64,000 nucleotides of DNA, from the NCBI RefSeq assembly GCF_020012125.1, contig NZ_JAIFAG010000001.1:4464001-4528000 (forward strand), given 5' to 3'. The position numbers were made by a program, and so were the translations under genes. Positions 6,953-15,733 of this stretch are shown in pieces (the stretch's first letter is position 1; every line of letters begins with the position of its first letter). Below the pieces are notes generated by a model. It had not been told where the DNA came from. It ran no database searches and saw only the letters and a list, made by a program, of their open reading frames with translations. This DNA is from Hymenobacter psoromatis. Its GTDB lineage: Bacteria > Bacteroidota > Bacteroidia > Cytophagales > Hymenobacteraceae.

Positions 6953-8197
6953 ATGCTAGCCCCTACCCCCACCCTGACCCGCGCCGCAGAGCTAATGCAG
7001 CTCGAAGACCAGTACGGTGCCCACAACTACCACCCGCTACCCGTGGTGCTGAGCCGGGGCCGGGGCGTGCACCTCTGGGACGTGGCCGGCCGGCAGTATT
7101 TCGATTTCCTATCCGCTTACTCGGCCGTGAACCAAGGCCACTGCCACCCGCGCATTATCGCGGCGCTTACCGAGCAGGCCCAGCAGCTGACGCTCACCTC
7201 GCGGGCCTTTTTCAACGACCGCCTGGGGCCGGCCGAAAAGCAGCTCTGCGAGCTGTTTGGCTACGATAAAGCCTTGCTGATGAACTCGGGGGCTGAGGCC
7301 GTAGAAACGGCGATTAAGCTGGCCCGCAAGTGGGGCTACCAGGAAAAAGGCATTGCCCCCAACCAGGCGCGCATCGTGGTGGCCGAGCATAATTTTCATG
7401 GCCGCACCACGGGCATCATCTCCTTCAGCACCGACCCCGACAGCACCGGCAGCTTCGGCCCCTTCGTGCCCGGCTACCAGGTAGTGCCCTACGATGATGC
7501 CGAAGCCCTGGCCGCCGCCCTGGCCGACCCGCACGTGTGCGGCTTCCTGGTGGAGCCCATTCAGGGCGAAGCCGGCGTGGTGGTGCCCCGCGAAGGCTAC
7601 CTGACGCGGGCCGCCGAGCTGTGCCGCCAGTACAATGTGCTGCTCATCACCGACGAGATTCAGACCGGCCTGGGCCGCACCGGTAAGCTGCTGGCCACTG
7701 ATTATGAAGAAGTGCGGGGCGACATTCTCATCCTGGGCAAAGCCCTGAGCGGCGGCGTGCTGCCCGTATCGGCGGTGCTGGCCGACGACGTGGTAATGCT
7801 CGCCATCCGGCCCGGTCAGCACGGCTCCACCTTTGGCGGCAACCCGCTGGCCTGCGCCGTGATGCAGGCCGCGCTCGATGTGCTGCTCGACGAAAAGCTG
7901 GTCGATAACGCCTATCGCCTGGGCGAAATATTTCGGGCCGAAATGCGCGCCTTGCAGCACGAGTGCCCCAATGTGGTAACGCTGGTGCGCGGCCGCGGCC
8001 TACTCAACGCCGTGGTTATCAAGCCCGCCGCCGATGGCCGCACCGCCTGGGACGTGTGCGTGCGCCTCATGGAGCGCGGCCTGCTGGCCAAGCCCACCCA
8101 CGGCGATATCATCCGCTTCGCCCCGCCGCTGGTCATCACGGAAGGCGAATTGCGCACGGCCTGCGCCCTCATTGCCGACGTTATCCGGGCTTTTTGA
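6953..8197 (+). CDS. rocD: Ornithine--oxo-acid aminotransferase
   Basis: A 414-residue class III PLP aminotransferase that converts ornithine and 2-oxoglutarate to glutamate semialdehyde and glutamate, in arginine/proline metabolism. Features: NSGAEAVETAIKLARKW (cofactor phosphate site), HNFHGRTTGIISFST, LITDEIQTGLGRTG (Asp that contacts the PLP ring) and ILGKALSGG with the Schiff-base Lys at about residue 263. The N-terminal LEDQYGAHNYHPLPVVL is typical of ornithine aminotransferases and separates it from acetylornithine and GABA transaminases. It is divergent from ridA. Confidence 0.93.
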   Translation: MLAPTPTLTRAAELMQLEDQYGAHNYHPLPVVLSRGRGVHLWDVAGRQYFDFLSAYSAVNQGHCHPRIIAALTEQAQQLTLTSRAFFNDRLGPAEKQLCELFGYDKALLMNSGAEAVETAIKLARKWGYQEKGIAPNQARIVVAEHNFHGRTTGIISFSTDPDSTGSFGPFVPGYQVVPYDDAEALAAALADPHVCGFLVEPIQGEAGVVVPREGYLTRAAELCRQYNVLLITDEIQTGLGRTGKLLATDYEEVRGDILILGKALSGGVLPVSAVLADDVVMLAIRPGQHGSTFGGNPLACAVMQAALDVLLDEKLVDNAYRLGEIFRAEMRALQHECPNVVTLVRGRGLLNAVVIKPAADGRTAWDVCVRLMERGLLAKPTHGDIIRFAPPLVITEGELRTACALIADVIRAF

Positions 8198-8209
8198 GTA
8201 TAAGGCTTC

Positions 8210-8731
8210 ATGAGGAAAATTGTATGGCTGGTGCCGGCCCTGCTGCTGGCCGGCTGCCGCAGCGAGCAAGTCGCGTTTCAGTTTCGGCCGGCTGCGGCTC
8301 CGTTGGCGGTTTCGGGGGGGGTAGGGGCTGTGGCGGTAGCCCCGCCTGCGCCGGCGGCTACGCCCACGCCCTACCCCGCTATAGAGGCGGAGGCTATGGT
8401 AGTAGCCCCCGCCACGCCAGTGCCACCGGCCGCGCCGCGCCGCCCGGCGCTGGCGGCCCGGCTGGCGCGGGTGGCCGTAATGCCAGTAATGCAGACCCAG
8501 CGACTGGCCCGGCACCTGGGCCGCCGGCACGCTACCGAAGGCGCGGCCGAAAGTGGCTTGGGCGGCATTGCGCTGTTTTTTATTGGAATAGCGCTGGCGG
8601 TAGTGGTGGGCCTGGGGGCGTTGGTAAACGTAATTTTCAGCGTGGGCTTTTTCACCGGCGTGGGCTACGCGGCGGCGGGGCTGGTAGTGCTGGCGCTGCT
8701 TTACTCGCTGCTGAGCGGCGGTAAGAAATAA
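8210..8731 (+). CDS. Lipoprotein with two C-terminal membrane segments
   Basis: A 173-residue protein with N-terminal lipobox signal (ALLLAGC, Cys near 16), a long Ala/Pro-rich low-complexity region (30-85), a basic patch near 90-105, then two hydrophobic segments (about 113-135 and 143-168) rich in Gly and Val. It starts 12 nt after rocD, so it is probably in the same transcript. I recognise no named family; the layout resembles small Hymenobacter membrane lipoproteins. A role in rocD function is not implied. Confidence 0.6.
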   Translation: MRKIVWLVPALLLAGCRSEQVAFQFRPAAAPLAVSGGVGAVAVAPPAPAATPTPYPAIEAEAMVVAPATPVPPAAPRRPALAARLARVAVMPVMQTQRLARHLGRRHATEGAAESGLGGIALFFIGIALAVVVGLGALVNVIFSVGFFTGVGYAAAGLVVLALLYSLLSGGKK

Positions 8732-8755
8732 CGTTTGCGGCCAAACAGGATAGCG

Positions 8756-9379
8756 CTACTGCACAGGTATTGCGGCGCTGCCAACTTGTACGGCGAGGGT
8801 ATCAGTTCCAATGACTTTCGAGGCAATGGTCTCATTTAACTCATTGAATGAAAACCCAGCGGACCAACCAGGTGACAGCCTATCAGTTCTTATCCAATAA
8901 TATTGGAGGTAAGATAGCTGCATATGTTTGCTATCGCCATAGCCAACTCGTACCTCTTGGGTTGCATAATCATAGTTTAAAAAGGCTGGCACTGCCACTT
9001 TCGGAGTTGTATACTTGAGCATATCTCTGATTAGCTGATACTTGTTAAAACCTTGAAATACTGTCGGCGAATAAAATAGATATTGGTTATCCCTTTTAAC
9101 TATCGAATACCGAAATGTAGAGCTTCCAAATAAGACGGTGTCAGGCGTTAGAAAAGTGATTTTATCAGTGGGGCCAACCGGCGACTCGGTTAAATATTTG
9201 CCGGCCGAGTGCTTTAAAAAAATTGCTTTCACCGTAGCATCCGTTATTTCCATCTGATTGGTGAAGAGGTGGAAACCTGGCGTTTCTGGCGCAGGGTCCT
9301 TCTTATCACAAGAAGTGAATAAGCTGCCTGCGGATAGTACTAATACTAGGCTGCTAGCCCTCTGAATAGATGTTAACAT
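8756..9379 (-). CDS. Hypothetical lipoprotein
   Basis: ATG 9379 gives 207 residues beginning MLTSIQRASSLVLVLSAGSL with lipobox LFTSC near residue 24; an earlier in-frame ATG at 9448 would bury the signal peptide and is not chosen. The rest alternates short beta-like segments with many Tyr (for example QLSYLQYYWIRTD). Base composition is more AT-rich than neighbours, suggesting acquisition or relaxed selection. No conserved motif is recognised. It is convergent with the preceding gene and divergent from hemB. Confidence 0.65.
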   Translation of the reverse strand: MLTSIQRASSLVLVLSAGSLFTSCDKKDPAPETPGFHLFTNQMEITDATVKAIFLKHSAGKYLTESPVGPTDKITFLTPDTVLFGSSTFRYSIVKRDNQYLFYSPTVFQGFNKYQLIRDMLKYTTPKVAVPAFLNYDYATQEVRVGYGDSKHMQLSYLQYYWIRTDRLSPGWSAGFSFNELNETIASKVIGTDTLAVQVGSAAIPVQ

Positions 9380-9489
9380 ACAGTAATAATACGCAGGCTT
9401 GACGTTAGGTAAGCAGATGTACCAGTAGTAATCTTTTTGGCTGACCAATCGGTTACCCTTGTTTACTAGCCCTGCCAGCTATAATTTAT

Positions 9490-10476
9490 ATGATACCCAC
9501 CCACCGCCCCCGCCGCAACCGTAAATCGCAGGTAATCCGCGATATGGTGCAGGAAACGCGCCTCACCGCCCACGACTTCATCTACCCCGTTTTTATTATC
9601 GAAGGCCAGAACCAGCGCCTCGAAGTGAAGTCGATGCCCGGTGTATATCGCTTCTCAGCCGAACGCATTATCGACGAAATCGGCGCGGCTGTGGAACTGG
9701 GTATCAATTCCTTCGCGCCGTTTCCGGGGTTGAATGACGCGCGGAAAGACCCGCTGGCCCGCGAATCGACCAATGTGGACGGGCTGTACCTGAAAACGGT
9801 GGCCGACATCAAGCGGCAATTTCCCGACGTGGTGCTGATGACCGACGTGGCAATGGACCCGTACTCCTCCGATGGCCACGATGGGGTAGTGAACCAGGAA
9901 ACCGGCGAGATTCTCAACGATGCCTCGCTCGAAATACTGGGCCAGATGGCGCTGGCGCAGGCCCGCGCCGGGGCCGACATCATCGGGCCGAGCGACATGA
10001 TGGACGGGCGCGTGGCCTGGATTCGGGACGTGCTCGACCGCAACGCGTTCTCGCACGTCAGCATCATGAGCTATACGGCCAAGTACGCGTCGGCCTTCTA
10101 CGGTCCGTTTCGCGACGCCCTAGATTCGGCCCCTAAAAAGGGGGATAAGAAGAGCTACCAGATGAACCCGGCCAACCGCCTCGAAGCTCTGCGTGAGCTT
10201 CAATTAGATGAGGCCGAAGGCGCTGATATGGTGATGATTAAGCCCGCTTTGAGCTACCTCGACATCATCCGGGAAGTGAAAAACCACACCAACCTGCCCG
10301 TGACGGCCTACAACGTGAGCGGCGAGTACGCGATGGTAAAAGCCGCCGCCCAAAACGGCTGGGTCGATGGTGAAAAAACCATGATGGAAGTGCTGCTGAG
10401 CATCAAGCGCGCCGGGGCCGATGCCATCCTAACCTACTTCGCCAAGGATGCGGCTGAAGTGCTGCGGCGGGGGTAG
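9490..10476 (+). CDS. hemB: Delta-aminolevulinic acid dehydratase (porphobilinogen synthase)
   Basis: A 328-residue enzyme that condenses two 5-aminolevulinates to porphobilinogen in heme synthesis. The two Schiff-base lysines are visible in SYTAKYASAFYG (Lys about 198) and MVMIKPALSYLD (Lys about 251). The metal-binding loop reads TDVAMDPYSSDGHDG (about 118-132): aspartates replace the cysteines of zinc enzymes, so this is the Mg2+/metal-independent type. Single gene, flanked downstream by an interspersed palindrome that may stop transcription. Confidence 0.96.
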   Translation: MIPTHRPRRNRKSQVIRDMVQETRLTAHDFIYPVFIIEGQNQRLEVKSMPGVYRFSAERIIDEIGAAVELGINSFAPFPGLNDARKDPLARESTNVDGLYLKTVADIKRQFPDVVLMTDVAMDPYSSDGHDGVVNQETGEILNDASLEILGQMALAQARAGADIIGPSDMMDGRVAWIRDVLDRNAFSHVSIMSYTAKYASAFYGPFRDALDSAPKKGDKKSYQMNPANRLEALRELQLDEAEGADMVMIKPALSYLDIIREVKNHTNLPVTAYNVSGEYAMVKAAAQNGWVDGEKTMMEVLLSIKRAGADAILTYFAKDAAEVLRRG

Positions 10477-10490
10477 GAGCAACTTGTTTT

Positions 10491-10594
10491 AAAGAACGTC
10501 ATGCTGAGCTTGCCGAAGAATCTCGCCCGCGTCGTTGAACGACACCCAAACGACGCAGACGAGATTCTTCGGCAAGCTCAGCATGACGTTCTTT
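10491..10594. repeat. Interspersed palindromic repeat, family A copy 2
   Basis: Inverted arms 10491-10535 and 10550-10594 (45 nt each, two mismatches) around a 14-nt loop. The arm contains GCTGAGCTTGCCGAAGAATC. It lies between hemB and the GNAT gene. Confidence 0.85.
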
Positions 10595-10646
10595 TAAGGC
10601 ATATTTTCCTCGCAAGTTTGGGCGAAGGATAATCGATAAGCGATAT

Positions 10647-11162
10647 ATGACCCAAGACCTGACCATTCGCCGCGCCGCGCTGGCCGACCTGCCGGCCGTG
10701 CTGGCGCTGATACGCGCCGTGGTGCCCGTAATGAATGCCGCTGGTAACTACCAGTGGACCAATGATTACCCCAACGAGGAAGTTTTCCGGCAGGATATTG
10801 CCAAGCAGCAGCTCTGGGTGGCCGAGCGCCTGGGCGAAATGGAGGGGGTAGCCGCCCTCACCCAGGACCAGGACCCCGAATACGCCGACGCCGACTGGGA
10901 TGCCGCCGAGCCAGCCCTGGTAACGCATCGGCTGGCCGTGGCCCCCGCCACCCAGGGCCGGGGCGTGGCCGCCGCGCTGCTGCGCCAAGCCGAGCACGAA
11001 GCCGCCGTGCAAGGCCTGCGCACGCTGCGCGTCGATACTAACTCGGAAAACGCGGCTACCCAGCGGCTTTTCCCGAAGTTGGGCTACCGCTTTGCGGGCG
11101 AGATACGGCTAGCGTTTCGGCCGGGGCTGCGGTTCTTCTGCTACGAGAAGCGACTGGGCTAA
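10647..11162 (+). CDS. GNAT family N-acetyltransferase
   Basis: A 171-residue GNAT-fold protein. The acetyl-CoA binding motif A is seen in HRLAVAPATQGRGVAAALLR (about 93-112; Q-x-x-G-x-G/A pattern), and motif B in LRVDTNSENAATQRLFPKLGY (Asn, then Phe-x-x-x-G-Y), as in RimI-like enzymes. The N-terminus starts TIRRAALADLPAVLALI, the usual beta1-alpha1 of this fold. The acceptor substrate cannot be predicted. A DUF92 gene follows after 13 nt and is probably co-transcribed. Confidence 0.87.
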   Translation: MTQDLTIRRAALADLPAVLALIRAVVPVMNAAGNYQWTNDYPNEEVFRQDIAKQQLWVAERLGEMEGVAALTQDQDPEYADADWDAAEPALVTHRLAVAPATQGRGVAAALLRQAEHEAAVQGLRTLRVDTNSENAATQRLFPKLGYRFAGEIRLAFRPGLRFFCYEKRLG

Positions 11163-11175
11163 ACACGTTGCTGCT

Positions 11176-11898
11176 ATGACTGATTTGCTCCGCTTTGGCC
11201 TTGTGGTAGTGTTGCTCGGTTTGGGTATGGGGTACAGCGCGCGGGCGGGCAAGCTCACCACGGCCGCCTTGTGGACGGGCGGCGCGCTGGGACTGCTCAT
11301 CTTTTTGGGCAGCGGCTTTGCGGGGCTGGCGCTGCTGGCCCTGTTTTTTGGCCTGGGCACCGCCGCCTCCAGCTGGCGCGTGGCCGACAAGCGCCGCCTG
11401 GGGCTGGCCGAGGAAAACCGGGGCCGCCGCACAGCCGGCCAGGTAGTGGCCAATGCCGGCGTGGCGGGCCTGCTGGGCCTGCTGGCCTGGCTCCTACCCC
11501 CCGCCGCGCCGCTGGCCCACCTGATGCTGGCCGGCAGCTTCGCTGCCGCCACTGCCGACACGCTGGCCTCGGAGCTGGGCAACGTGTATGGCCGGCGCTA
11601 CTACCATATCCTCACCCTGCGGCCCGATACGCGCGGCCTCAACGGCGTGGTGAGCCTCGAAGGCACGGCCCTGGGGCTGGCGGGCACCGCCGGGCTGGCG
11701 GCCGCTTACTGCCTGGGTGCTGGCTGGGGGCCGGCCTTTGGGTGGCTGCTGGTGGCGGGCACGGCCGGCAACCTGGCCGATTCGGTGCTGGGTGCCACGC
11801 TGGAACGGCGCGGCTACCTCAGCAACAACGCGGTCAACTTCCTCAACACGCTCACCGGTGCGCTGGTAGCGGGCGGGCTAATGCGCTGGCTGGGCTAA
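11176..11898 (+). CDS. DUF92 integral membrane protein (phytol/prenyl-phosphate-kinase-like)
   Basis: A 240-residue, highly hydrophobic protein with about six membrane segments. The signature ATADTLASELGNVYGRRYYH (about 118-137) and the later GNLADSVLGATLERRGYLSNNAVNFLNT are hallmarks of the DUF92/TMEM19 family. A plant member (VTE6) is a phytyl-phosphate kinase, and the conserved acidic residues would be catalytic there. In this organism a role in isoprenoid or menaquinone salvage is possible but not shown. It follows the GNAT gene closely and is convergent with the permease. Confidence 0.82.
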   Translation: MTDLLRFGLVVVLLGLGMGYSARAGKLTTAALWTGGALGLLIFLGSGFAGLALLALFFGLGTAASSWRVADKRRLGLAEENRGRRTAGQVVANAGVAGLLGLLAWLLPPAAPLAHLMLAGSFAAATADTLASELGNVYGRRYYHILTLRPDTRGLNGVVSLEGTALGLAGTAGLAAAYCLGAGWGPAFGWLLVAGTAGNLADSVLGATLERRGYLSNNAVNFLNTLTGALVAGGLMRWLG

Positions 11899-11925
11899 CT
11901 TCTGAGCGTACTGACAGCGTGGCTT

Positions 11926-13323
11926 TTACCTGGCAAACGGCCACTTGGCCTCGCGGCGGCTCCAGAGCAAAAACGCCACCGTGCCCAGGGCCATCATGCC
12001 CAGCGCGGCTACCTGAAAGTAGAGCCGGAAGTGCAGGCCGCCCCAGTTGACCTCGACCGGCGCGATGCCCGCGAACACGGCCAGCCACACGATAACCACT
12101 ACAATAACGGGCAGCGGGTAGAGCGGCATTTTGAAGGGTAGGGACGCCGTGCCGCGCCGACGGCGCAACAGCACGAGCCCCACCGCTTGGCCCACAAACT
12201 GCACCAGAATGCGCATGGCCAAGATGGCCGAAATCACCTCCCCCAATCGAAACAATAGGCTGAACACAAACCCTACCCCCCCCAGCAGCAGCAACGACAC
12301 GTAGGGGAACTGCTTGGTAGGGTGCAACTTGCCAAACACGGGTAGAAACTCGCCATCGGCTGCCGCCGCGTAGGGGATGCGTGAGTAGCCCAGCAGCACC
12401 GCAAACAGCGACGCGAACGCCACCAGCAGCACCATGCCGGTGGCAATAGTGGCCGCCGTGTGCCCATACAGCCGCTCCATAAACACGCTGATAATGAACT
12501 GCGACTTGTCGCTGGCCCCGGCCTGCCAGCTCTGCACCTCCTGCCACGGAATGACGGTGCCCACGCTCCAATTCAGCAGTAAATAGAGCACCGCGATGCC
12601 CAGAATACTCAAAAAAATGCTGCGCGGGATGACCTTTTCGGGCCGCACGATTTCGGCCCCGAGGTGGCACACGTTGTAGTAGCCGAGGTAGGAATAGATG
12701 GTTTTGACGGCCGCCTGGCCCATCGCCACCGAAATGAGTAAGCCCGGCAATTTCCCTACCCCCCCCGCCGGCAGCCAGGCCACCGGGTGGTTGGCGTGGG
12801 TGAGGCCGCCGAAAATCAGCCAGCCCATGAGGCTCAGCACCGCTACCCACAGGGCCACGCCCAGCTTGCCAATGTCCTCGATGCGGCGGTAGAGCAGCGC
12901 CACCAGCAATAAAACCACCGAGCCGGCCACCAGCTTGGGCTGCCACCAGAGGGGTAGGGGCACGAGGTAGCCAAAATATTGGGCGAAGCCAATGGCCCCC
13001 GACGCCAGCACCAGCGGCGATTGAATGAGCGTTTGCCAGACGTAGAGAAACGACATGAACCGCCCCCACTTCTGCTCGCCGTAGGCCAGCTTGAGGAAGC
13101 GGTACGAGCCGCCCGCCTCGGGGTAGGCCGCGCCCAGCTCGCTCCAGATGAGGCCGTCCACGGCGGCCAGCGCCGCACCTACCAGCCAGGCCAGCAGAAA
13201 GTTGGGCCCCATAAACCCCATCACCAGCGGCAGGGTGACAAAGGGGCCGATGCCCACCATGTCAATCATGTTGAGGGCGGTGGCTTGCACCAGGCCCAGG
13301 CGGCGCTGTAGAGAGAGTTGCAT
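11926..13323 (-). CDS. APC superfamily amino-acid permease
   Basis: A 465-residue, 12-segment secondary transporter. The N-terminus reads LVQATALNMIDMVGIGPFVT, the TM1 unwound Gly motif of APC carriers (usually GxGIF; here GIGPF). A second family feature is EIVRPEKVIPRSIFLSILG around TM6/7. ATG 13323 is chosen from the start of conserved TM1; a -7 element lies 49 nt upstream. Substrate is not predictable. A decayed copy of its first 50 codons is found 5 kb away at 18485-18648, on the far side of the TssD/effector array. Confidence 0.9.
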   Translation of the reverse strand: MQLSLQRRLGLVQATALNMIDMVGIGPFVTLPLVMGFMGPNFLLAWLVGAALAAVDGLIWSELGAAYPEAGGSYRFLKLAYGEQKWGRFMSFLYVWQTLIQSPLVLASGAIGFAQYFGYLVPLPLWWQPKLVAGSVVLLLVALLYRRIEDIGKLGVALWVAVLSLMGWLIFGGLTHANHPVAWLPAGGVGKLPGLLISVAMGQAAVKTIYSYLGYYNVCHLGAEIVRPEKVIPRSIFLSILGIAVLYLLLNWSVGTVIPWQEVQSWQAGASDKSQFIISVFMERLYGHTAATIATGMVLLVAFASLFAVLLGYSRIPYAAAADGEFLPVFGKLHPTKQFPYVSLLLLGGVGFVFSLLFRLGEVISAILAMRILVQFVGQAVGLVLLRRRRGTASLPFKMPLYPLPVIVVVIVWLAVFAGIAPVEVNWGGLHFRLYFQVAALGMMALGTVAFLLWSRREAKWPFAR

Positions 13324-13372
13324 TTTTGGGCGGATAGCGGCGGGCTCTTCACCCGCAGGAAGCAATAGAGGG

Positions 13373-13380
13373 CAAAGCTA
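13373..13380 (-). promoter_or_regulatory. -7 promoter element TAGCTTTG for the permease
   Basis: A perfect TAnnTTTG match on the minus strand, 49 nt before the permease ATG. Confidence 0.5.
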
Positions 13381-13644
13381 GCAGCCGATGGCCTTCAGCT
13401 TGCCGCTGAAAAGCGCTTTCCTAAGCTGTTGCGCTCGCGGCAGCGCAGCTCCTGGCAGCTGCCAAGCGTGATAAGCTGCTGCCTGCCAGCGGGCCCTTGC
13501 TCCCAGGCCCCGCGCCGCGGCTACCTGCCCGGCCGAGCCAGCGTTAGCAAGGCAATGCCCATCGCCGCCAAAGTCGAAGGTAAGGGAGTATGGAAGTCGC
13601 TTACTATTTTTAAACTCTTATTTCTTAGCACTTACCTTTTTCTG
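13381..13644. other. Intergenic region upstream of the TssD genes
   Basis: No convincing gene. The left part is GC-rich with short repeats of GCAGC/GCTGC; the last 60 nt turn AT-rich. TACCTTTT at 13633-13640 is one base off the -7 consensus but only 4 nt from the TssD start, so the true promoter may lie further upstream and was not identified. Confidence 0.5.
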
Positions 13645-14043
13645 ATGGCTCATTCAGCAACCCTTTACCTGGAAGACAGCTCCCTTGGGGTGCAGGAGTT
13701 TCACTGGGGCATTGTGCAGCCTACCGACGAGCAGGGCCGGCCGCAAGCCGGCATCCTGGCCGGTAAAATCAGCCTGGTGCTGGATACGCTCCAGCACCCC
13801 CTAATCGATGCCTGGATGGCCGACGCACGCAAGCGCCTGAGCGGCATGGTGGTAGTGGCCGGTGCCGATGGCATGGGGGCTACGCGCACCGTGCGCTTCG
13901 TGGATGGGCTCTGCGTAAACCAGGGCCTCACCTTCGTGGCCGATAGCCCCAGCGCGTTCGCGGGGAGCATGTCGGTCGTCATCACCGCCCGCGAGCTACA
14001 CCTCGACGAGGGCCTGACTATTGATAACCACTGGCCGGAGTAG
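13645..14043 (+). CDS. TssD/Hcp-like protein, copy 1
   Basis: A 132-residue protein matching the Bacteroidetes TssD (Hcp-like tube) pattern: start MAHSATLYLED, then GRPQAGILAGKISLVLDT (family: GRPxxxxxGGxIxLxxxS), LIDAWMADARKR (family WMxD), then VRFVDGLCVNQGLTF (family GYCVNYxExF), SVVITARELHL and terminal NHWPE. In type VI systems such proteins form the hexameric tube that carries effectors. No other type VI structural genes are in the window, so this is an orphan copy. ATG 13645 is chosen to match family N-termini. Confidence 0.8.
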   Translation: MAHSATLYLEDSSLGVQEFHWGIVQPTDEQGRPQAGILAGKISLVLDTLQHPLIDAWMADARKRLSGMVVVAGADGMGATRTVRFVDGLCVNQGLTFVADSPSAFAGSMSVVITARELHLDEGLTIDNHWPE

Positions 14044-14090
14044 GGGCCGGCCGGTATTTTCAATAATTTTCCGCCCCTGTTACTTGCTTT

Positions 14091-14504
14091 ATGAACTCCT
14101 CTGCCGCCACTTTCTGGGTGCAGGACACGGGCTATCCCGTGCGCAGCCTCACCCAGCACGCCCACCAGGCCACCGCCGACAATGGCACCGTCACGGCCCG
14201 CCCTATTAGCGGCGAGCTGAGCCTGGTGCTCGACGTGCGCCCCCGCGACTTGCTGCTGCCCACCTGGGCCTACTCGCCCCACCTGGCCCTGCCGGCCCGC
14301 GTGGTGTTCAATGCCCTCGACGGGGTTTCCACCTCCCTGACCCTGACGCTGGAAGAAGCCTACTGCGTGGGCTATGAGGAACACTTTGAGCATAATCCCG
14401 CCGCCGGGCAGCCCTCGTTCTACTGCCTGGTGCGGGTGGTGGCCCGCCAGCTGCTGAAGCAGGGCGTAGCGTATACCAACGCCTGGCCCGAAAAGGGCCA
14501 GTAA
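14091..14504 (+). CDS. TssD/Hcp-like protein, copy 2
   Basis: A 137-residue divergent TssD-like protein. Shared family positions: ARPISGELSLVLDVRPRDLL (the GGxIxLxxxS strand), LLLPTWAYSPH (in place of WMxD), EEAYCVGYEEHFEHNP (family GYCVNYxExF) and VARQLLKQGVAYTNAWPEKG. It differs much from copy 1, so it is not a recent duplicate; the pair may form a mixed or effector-specialised tube. It lies 47 nt after copy 1 and 21 nt before the effector gene, which suggests one operon. Confidence 0.75.
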   Translation: MNSSAATFWVQDTGYPVRSLTQHAHQATADNGTVTARPISGELSLVLDVRPRDLLLPTWAYSPHLALPARVVFNALDGVSTSLTLTLEEAYCVGYEEHFEHNPAAGQPSFYCLVRVVARQLLKQGVAYTNAWPEKGQ

Positions 14505-14525
14505 CCTTCTTTCGCTCCTGTTCGC

Positions 14526-15722
14526 ATGAACCTTCCCTCCCGCCCCGGCCCGCGGCCGCTTCACCCCACGCCCGGCCCGCGGGCTGGCCACGACCCGTTT
14601 GCAGGCCAACGCTTGGTGCGCGCCGCCGCCCTTGAGCGCTACGACCTCGGGGTTTTGCGCCTGGGCGGCCTTGCCCCGCCTACCCTGCTCAGGGGCGCGC
14701 ACACCACCGCCCGCGACGGGGACCTGGCCCGCGTGGAGGCCCAGCAGCGCTACGCCCGCCAGCTCATCACCCGCCAGCAGCATGCAGCCAGCCGCAGCGG
14801 CTGGGCGGCGCTGCAAGCCGGGCAGCCGGCCCCCGAGCCCGCCTACGCGGTGGGGCCAGCCGGCCCCCGCTCCACCGTGGGCCGGGAACTAGCGCTCCAG
14901 CGGAAAATTGACGGGAACCTAGCTCAACTGGCCGCCGACCACCCGCTGGAAGCCACCGTGGGCCAGGGCGTAGTCATCGGCGGGACCATCGTGACGAGTA
15001 CGGCCGTCTCGGAGGTAGTCCTGCTGCGCCTGGCCGGGGGCTTGCGCTGGGTGGGGGCCACCCGCGCGGCGGCGGTGGCCCGCAGCCTGACGTTGGAAGG
15101 GGCCGCGCACACGGCCGAGGCGGCGCGTAGCCTGACGTGGGCAGGAGCCGAAAAGGGGCTCTTTGGCGTGCGCGCCGGCTGGCAGGGCTTGCGCGAGGCA
15201 CCCATGCTGGCGGTTAGACGAGGTGGGATTGATTTTGCTGGACAAGGTATAATAAGTTATTCGGGGTCTAATGAATCCGGACTAAGGCGTATTATTGATG
15301 CAACACAGGGCATAAACGTCACAGAACTAGGACTCTCAGCCTATGGGATGCGTCCTTTTGGCGCATCTCTTTTTTCAGCCGGTTTTCAGTATAGCATCAA
15401 TGATGGCTACCGCTCCGTATTCAACCATCGCGTTAGCACTCGTACGTTTCTAGCGCAGACGGCCATCGGCGCGGGGGTTGGCTACGCGGGCGAGTTCGGG
15501 GGGCGGGTGTTTGGCCGCCACCTGGCTTACAGTCTCTACCGGGGGGTAGCCGAGCGGGCGGGCGACGGCTTGGGCTATCCCGTCTGGCTGGGCAGCAAGT
15601 ATGCGTTTCAGTACGGGCTGCCTACCGGCTTCGGCACTTTAGCCGGCTATGGTCAAGCCTGGGCCGACCACAAGTGGCCGGGCCTTCCAGAGACGCCGCC
15701 GCCCGCTCCGCCCAAGCCCTAA
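14526..15722 (+). CDS. Putative type VI-associated polymorphic effector, full length (E1)
   Basis: A 398-residue protein of unknown family. Residues 1-130 are Pro/Arg-rich with helices and are unique in the window, so they are the likely delivery part. Block A, about 140-220 (GQGVVIGGTIVTSTAVSE, then GATRAAAVARSLTL), recurs in E2. The middle (about 233-300) is markedly AT-rich and unlike E2. Block B (about 315-398: GEFGGRVFGRHLAYSLYRG, YPVWLGSKY, then a Pro-rich tail) recurs in E3. Gly-rich hydrophobic stretches suggest a membrane-acting toxin, which is inference. No nuclease or peptidase motif is seen. An immunity-like membrane gene follows after 11 nt. Confidence 0.6.
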   Translation: MNLPSRPGPRPLHPTPGPRAGHDPFAGQRLVRAAALERYDLGVLRLGGLAPPTLLRGAHTTARDGDLARVEAQQRYARQLITRQQHAASRSGWAALQAGQPAPEPAYAVGPAGPRSTVGRELALQRKIDGNLAQLAADHPLEATVGQGVVIGGTIVTSTAVSEVVLLRLAGGLRWVGATRAAAVARSLTLEGAAHTAEAARSLTWAGAEKGLFGVRAGWQGLREAPMLAVRRGGIDFAGQGIISYSGSNESGLRRIIDATQGINVTELGLSAYGMRPFGASLFSAGFQYSINDGYRSVFNHRVSTRTFLAQTAIGAGVGYAGEFGGRVFGRHLAYSLYRGVAERAGDGLGYPVWLGSKYAFQYGLPTGFGTLAGYGQAWADHKWPGLPETPPPAPPKP

Positions 15723-15733
15723 CCCTGCTCATC

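Noticed and set aside
7109..7960. Long open frame antisense to rocD (283 codons)
   Set aside because: It is a shadow of the aminotransferase; composition is dominated by Gly, His and Ala with no domain pattern.
13381..13644. N-terminal extension of TssD copy 1 from an upstream start
   Set aside because: The frame is open upstream, but the extra residues do not resemble the N-terminus of TssD proteins, which start a few residues before the first strand; ATG 13645 fits.
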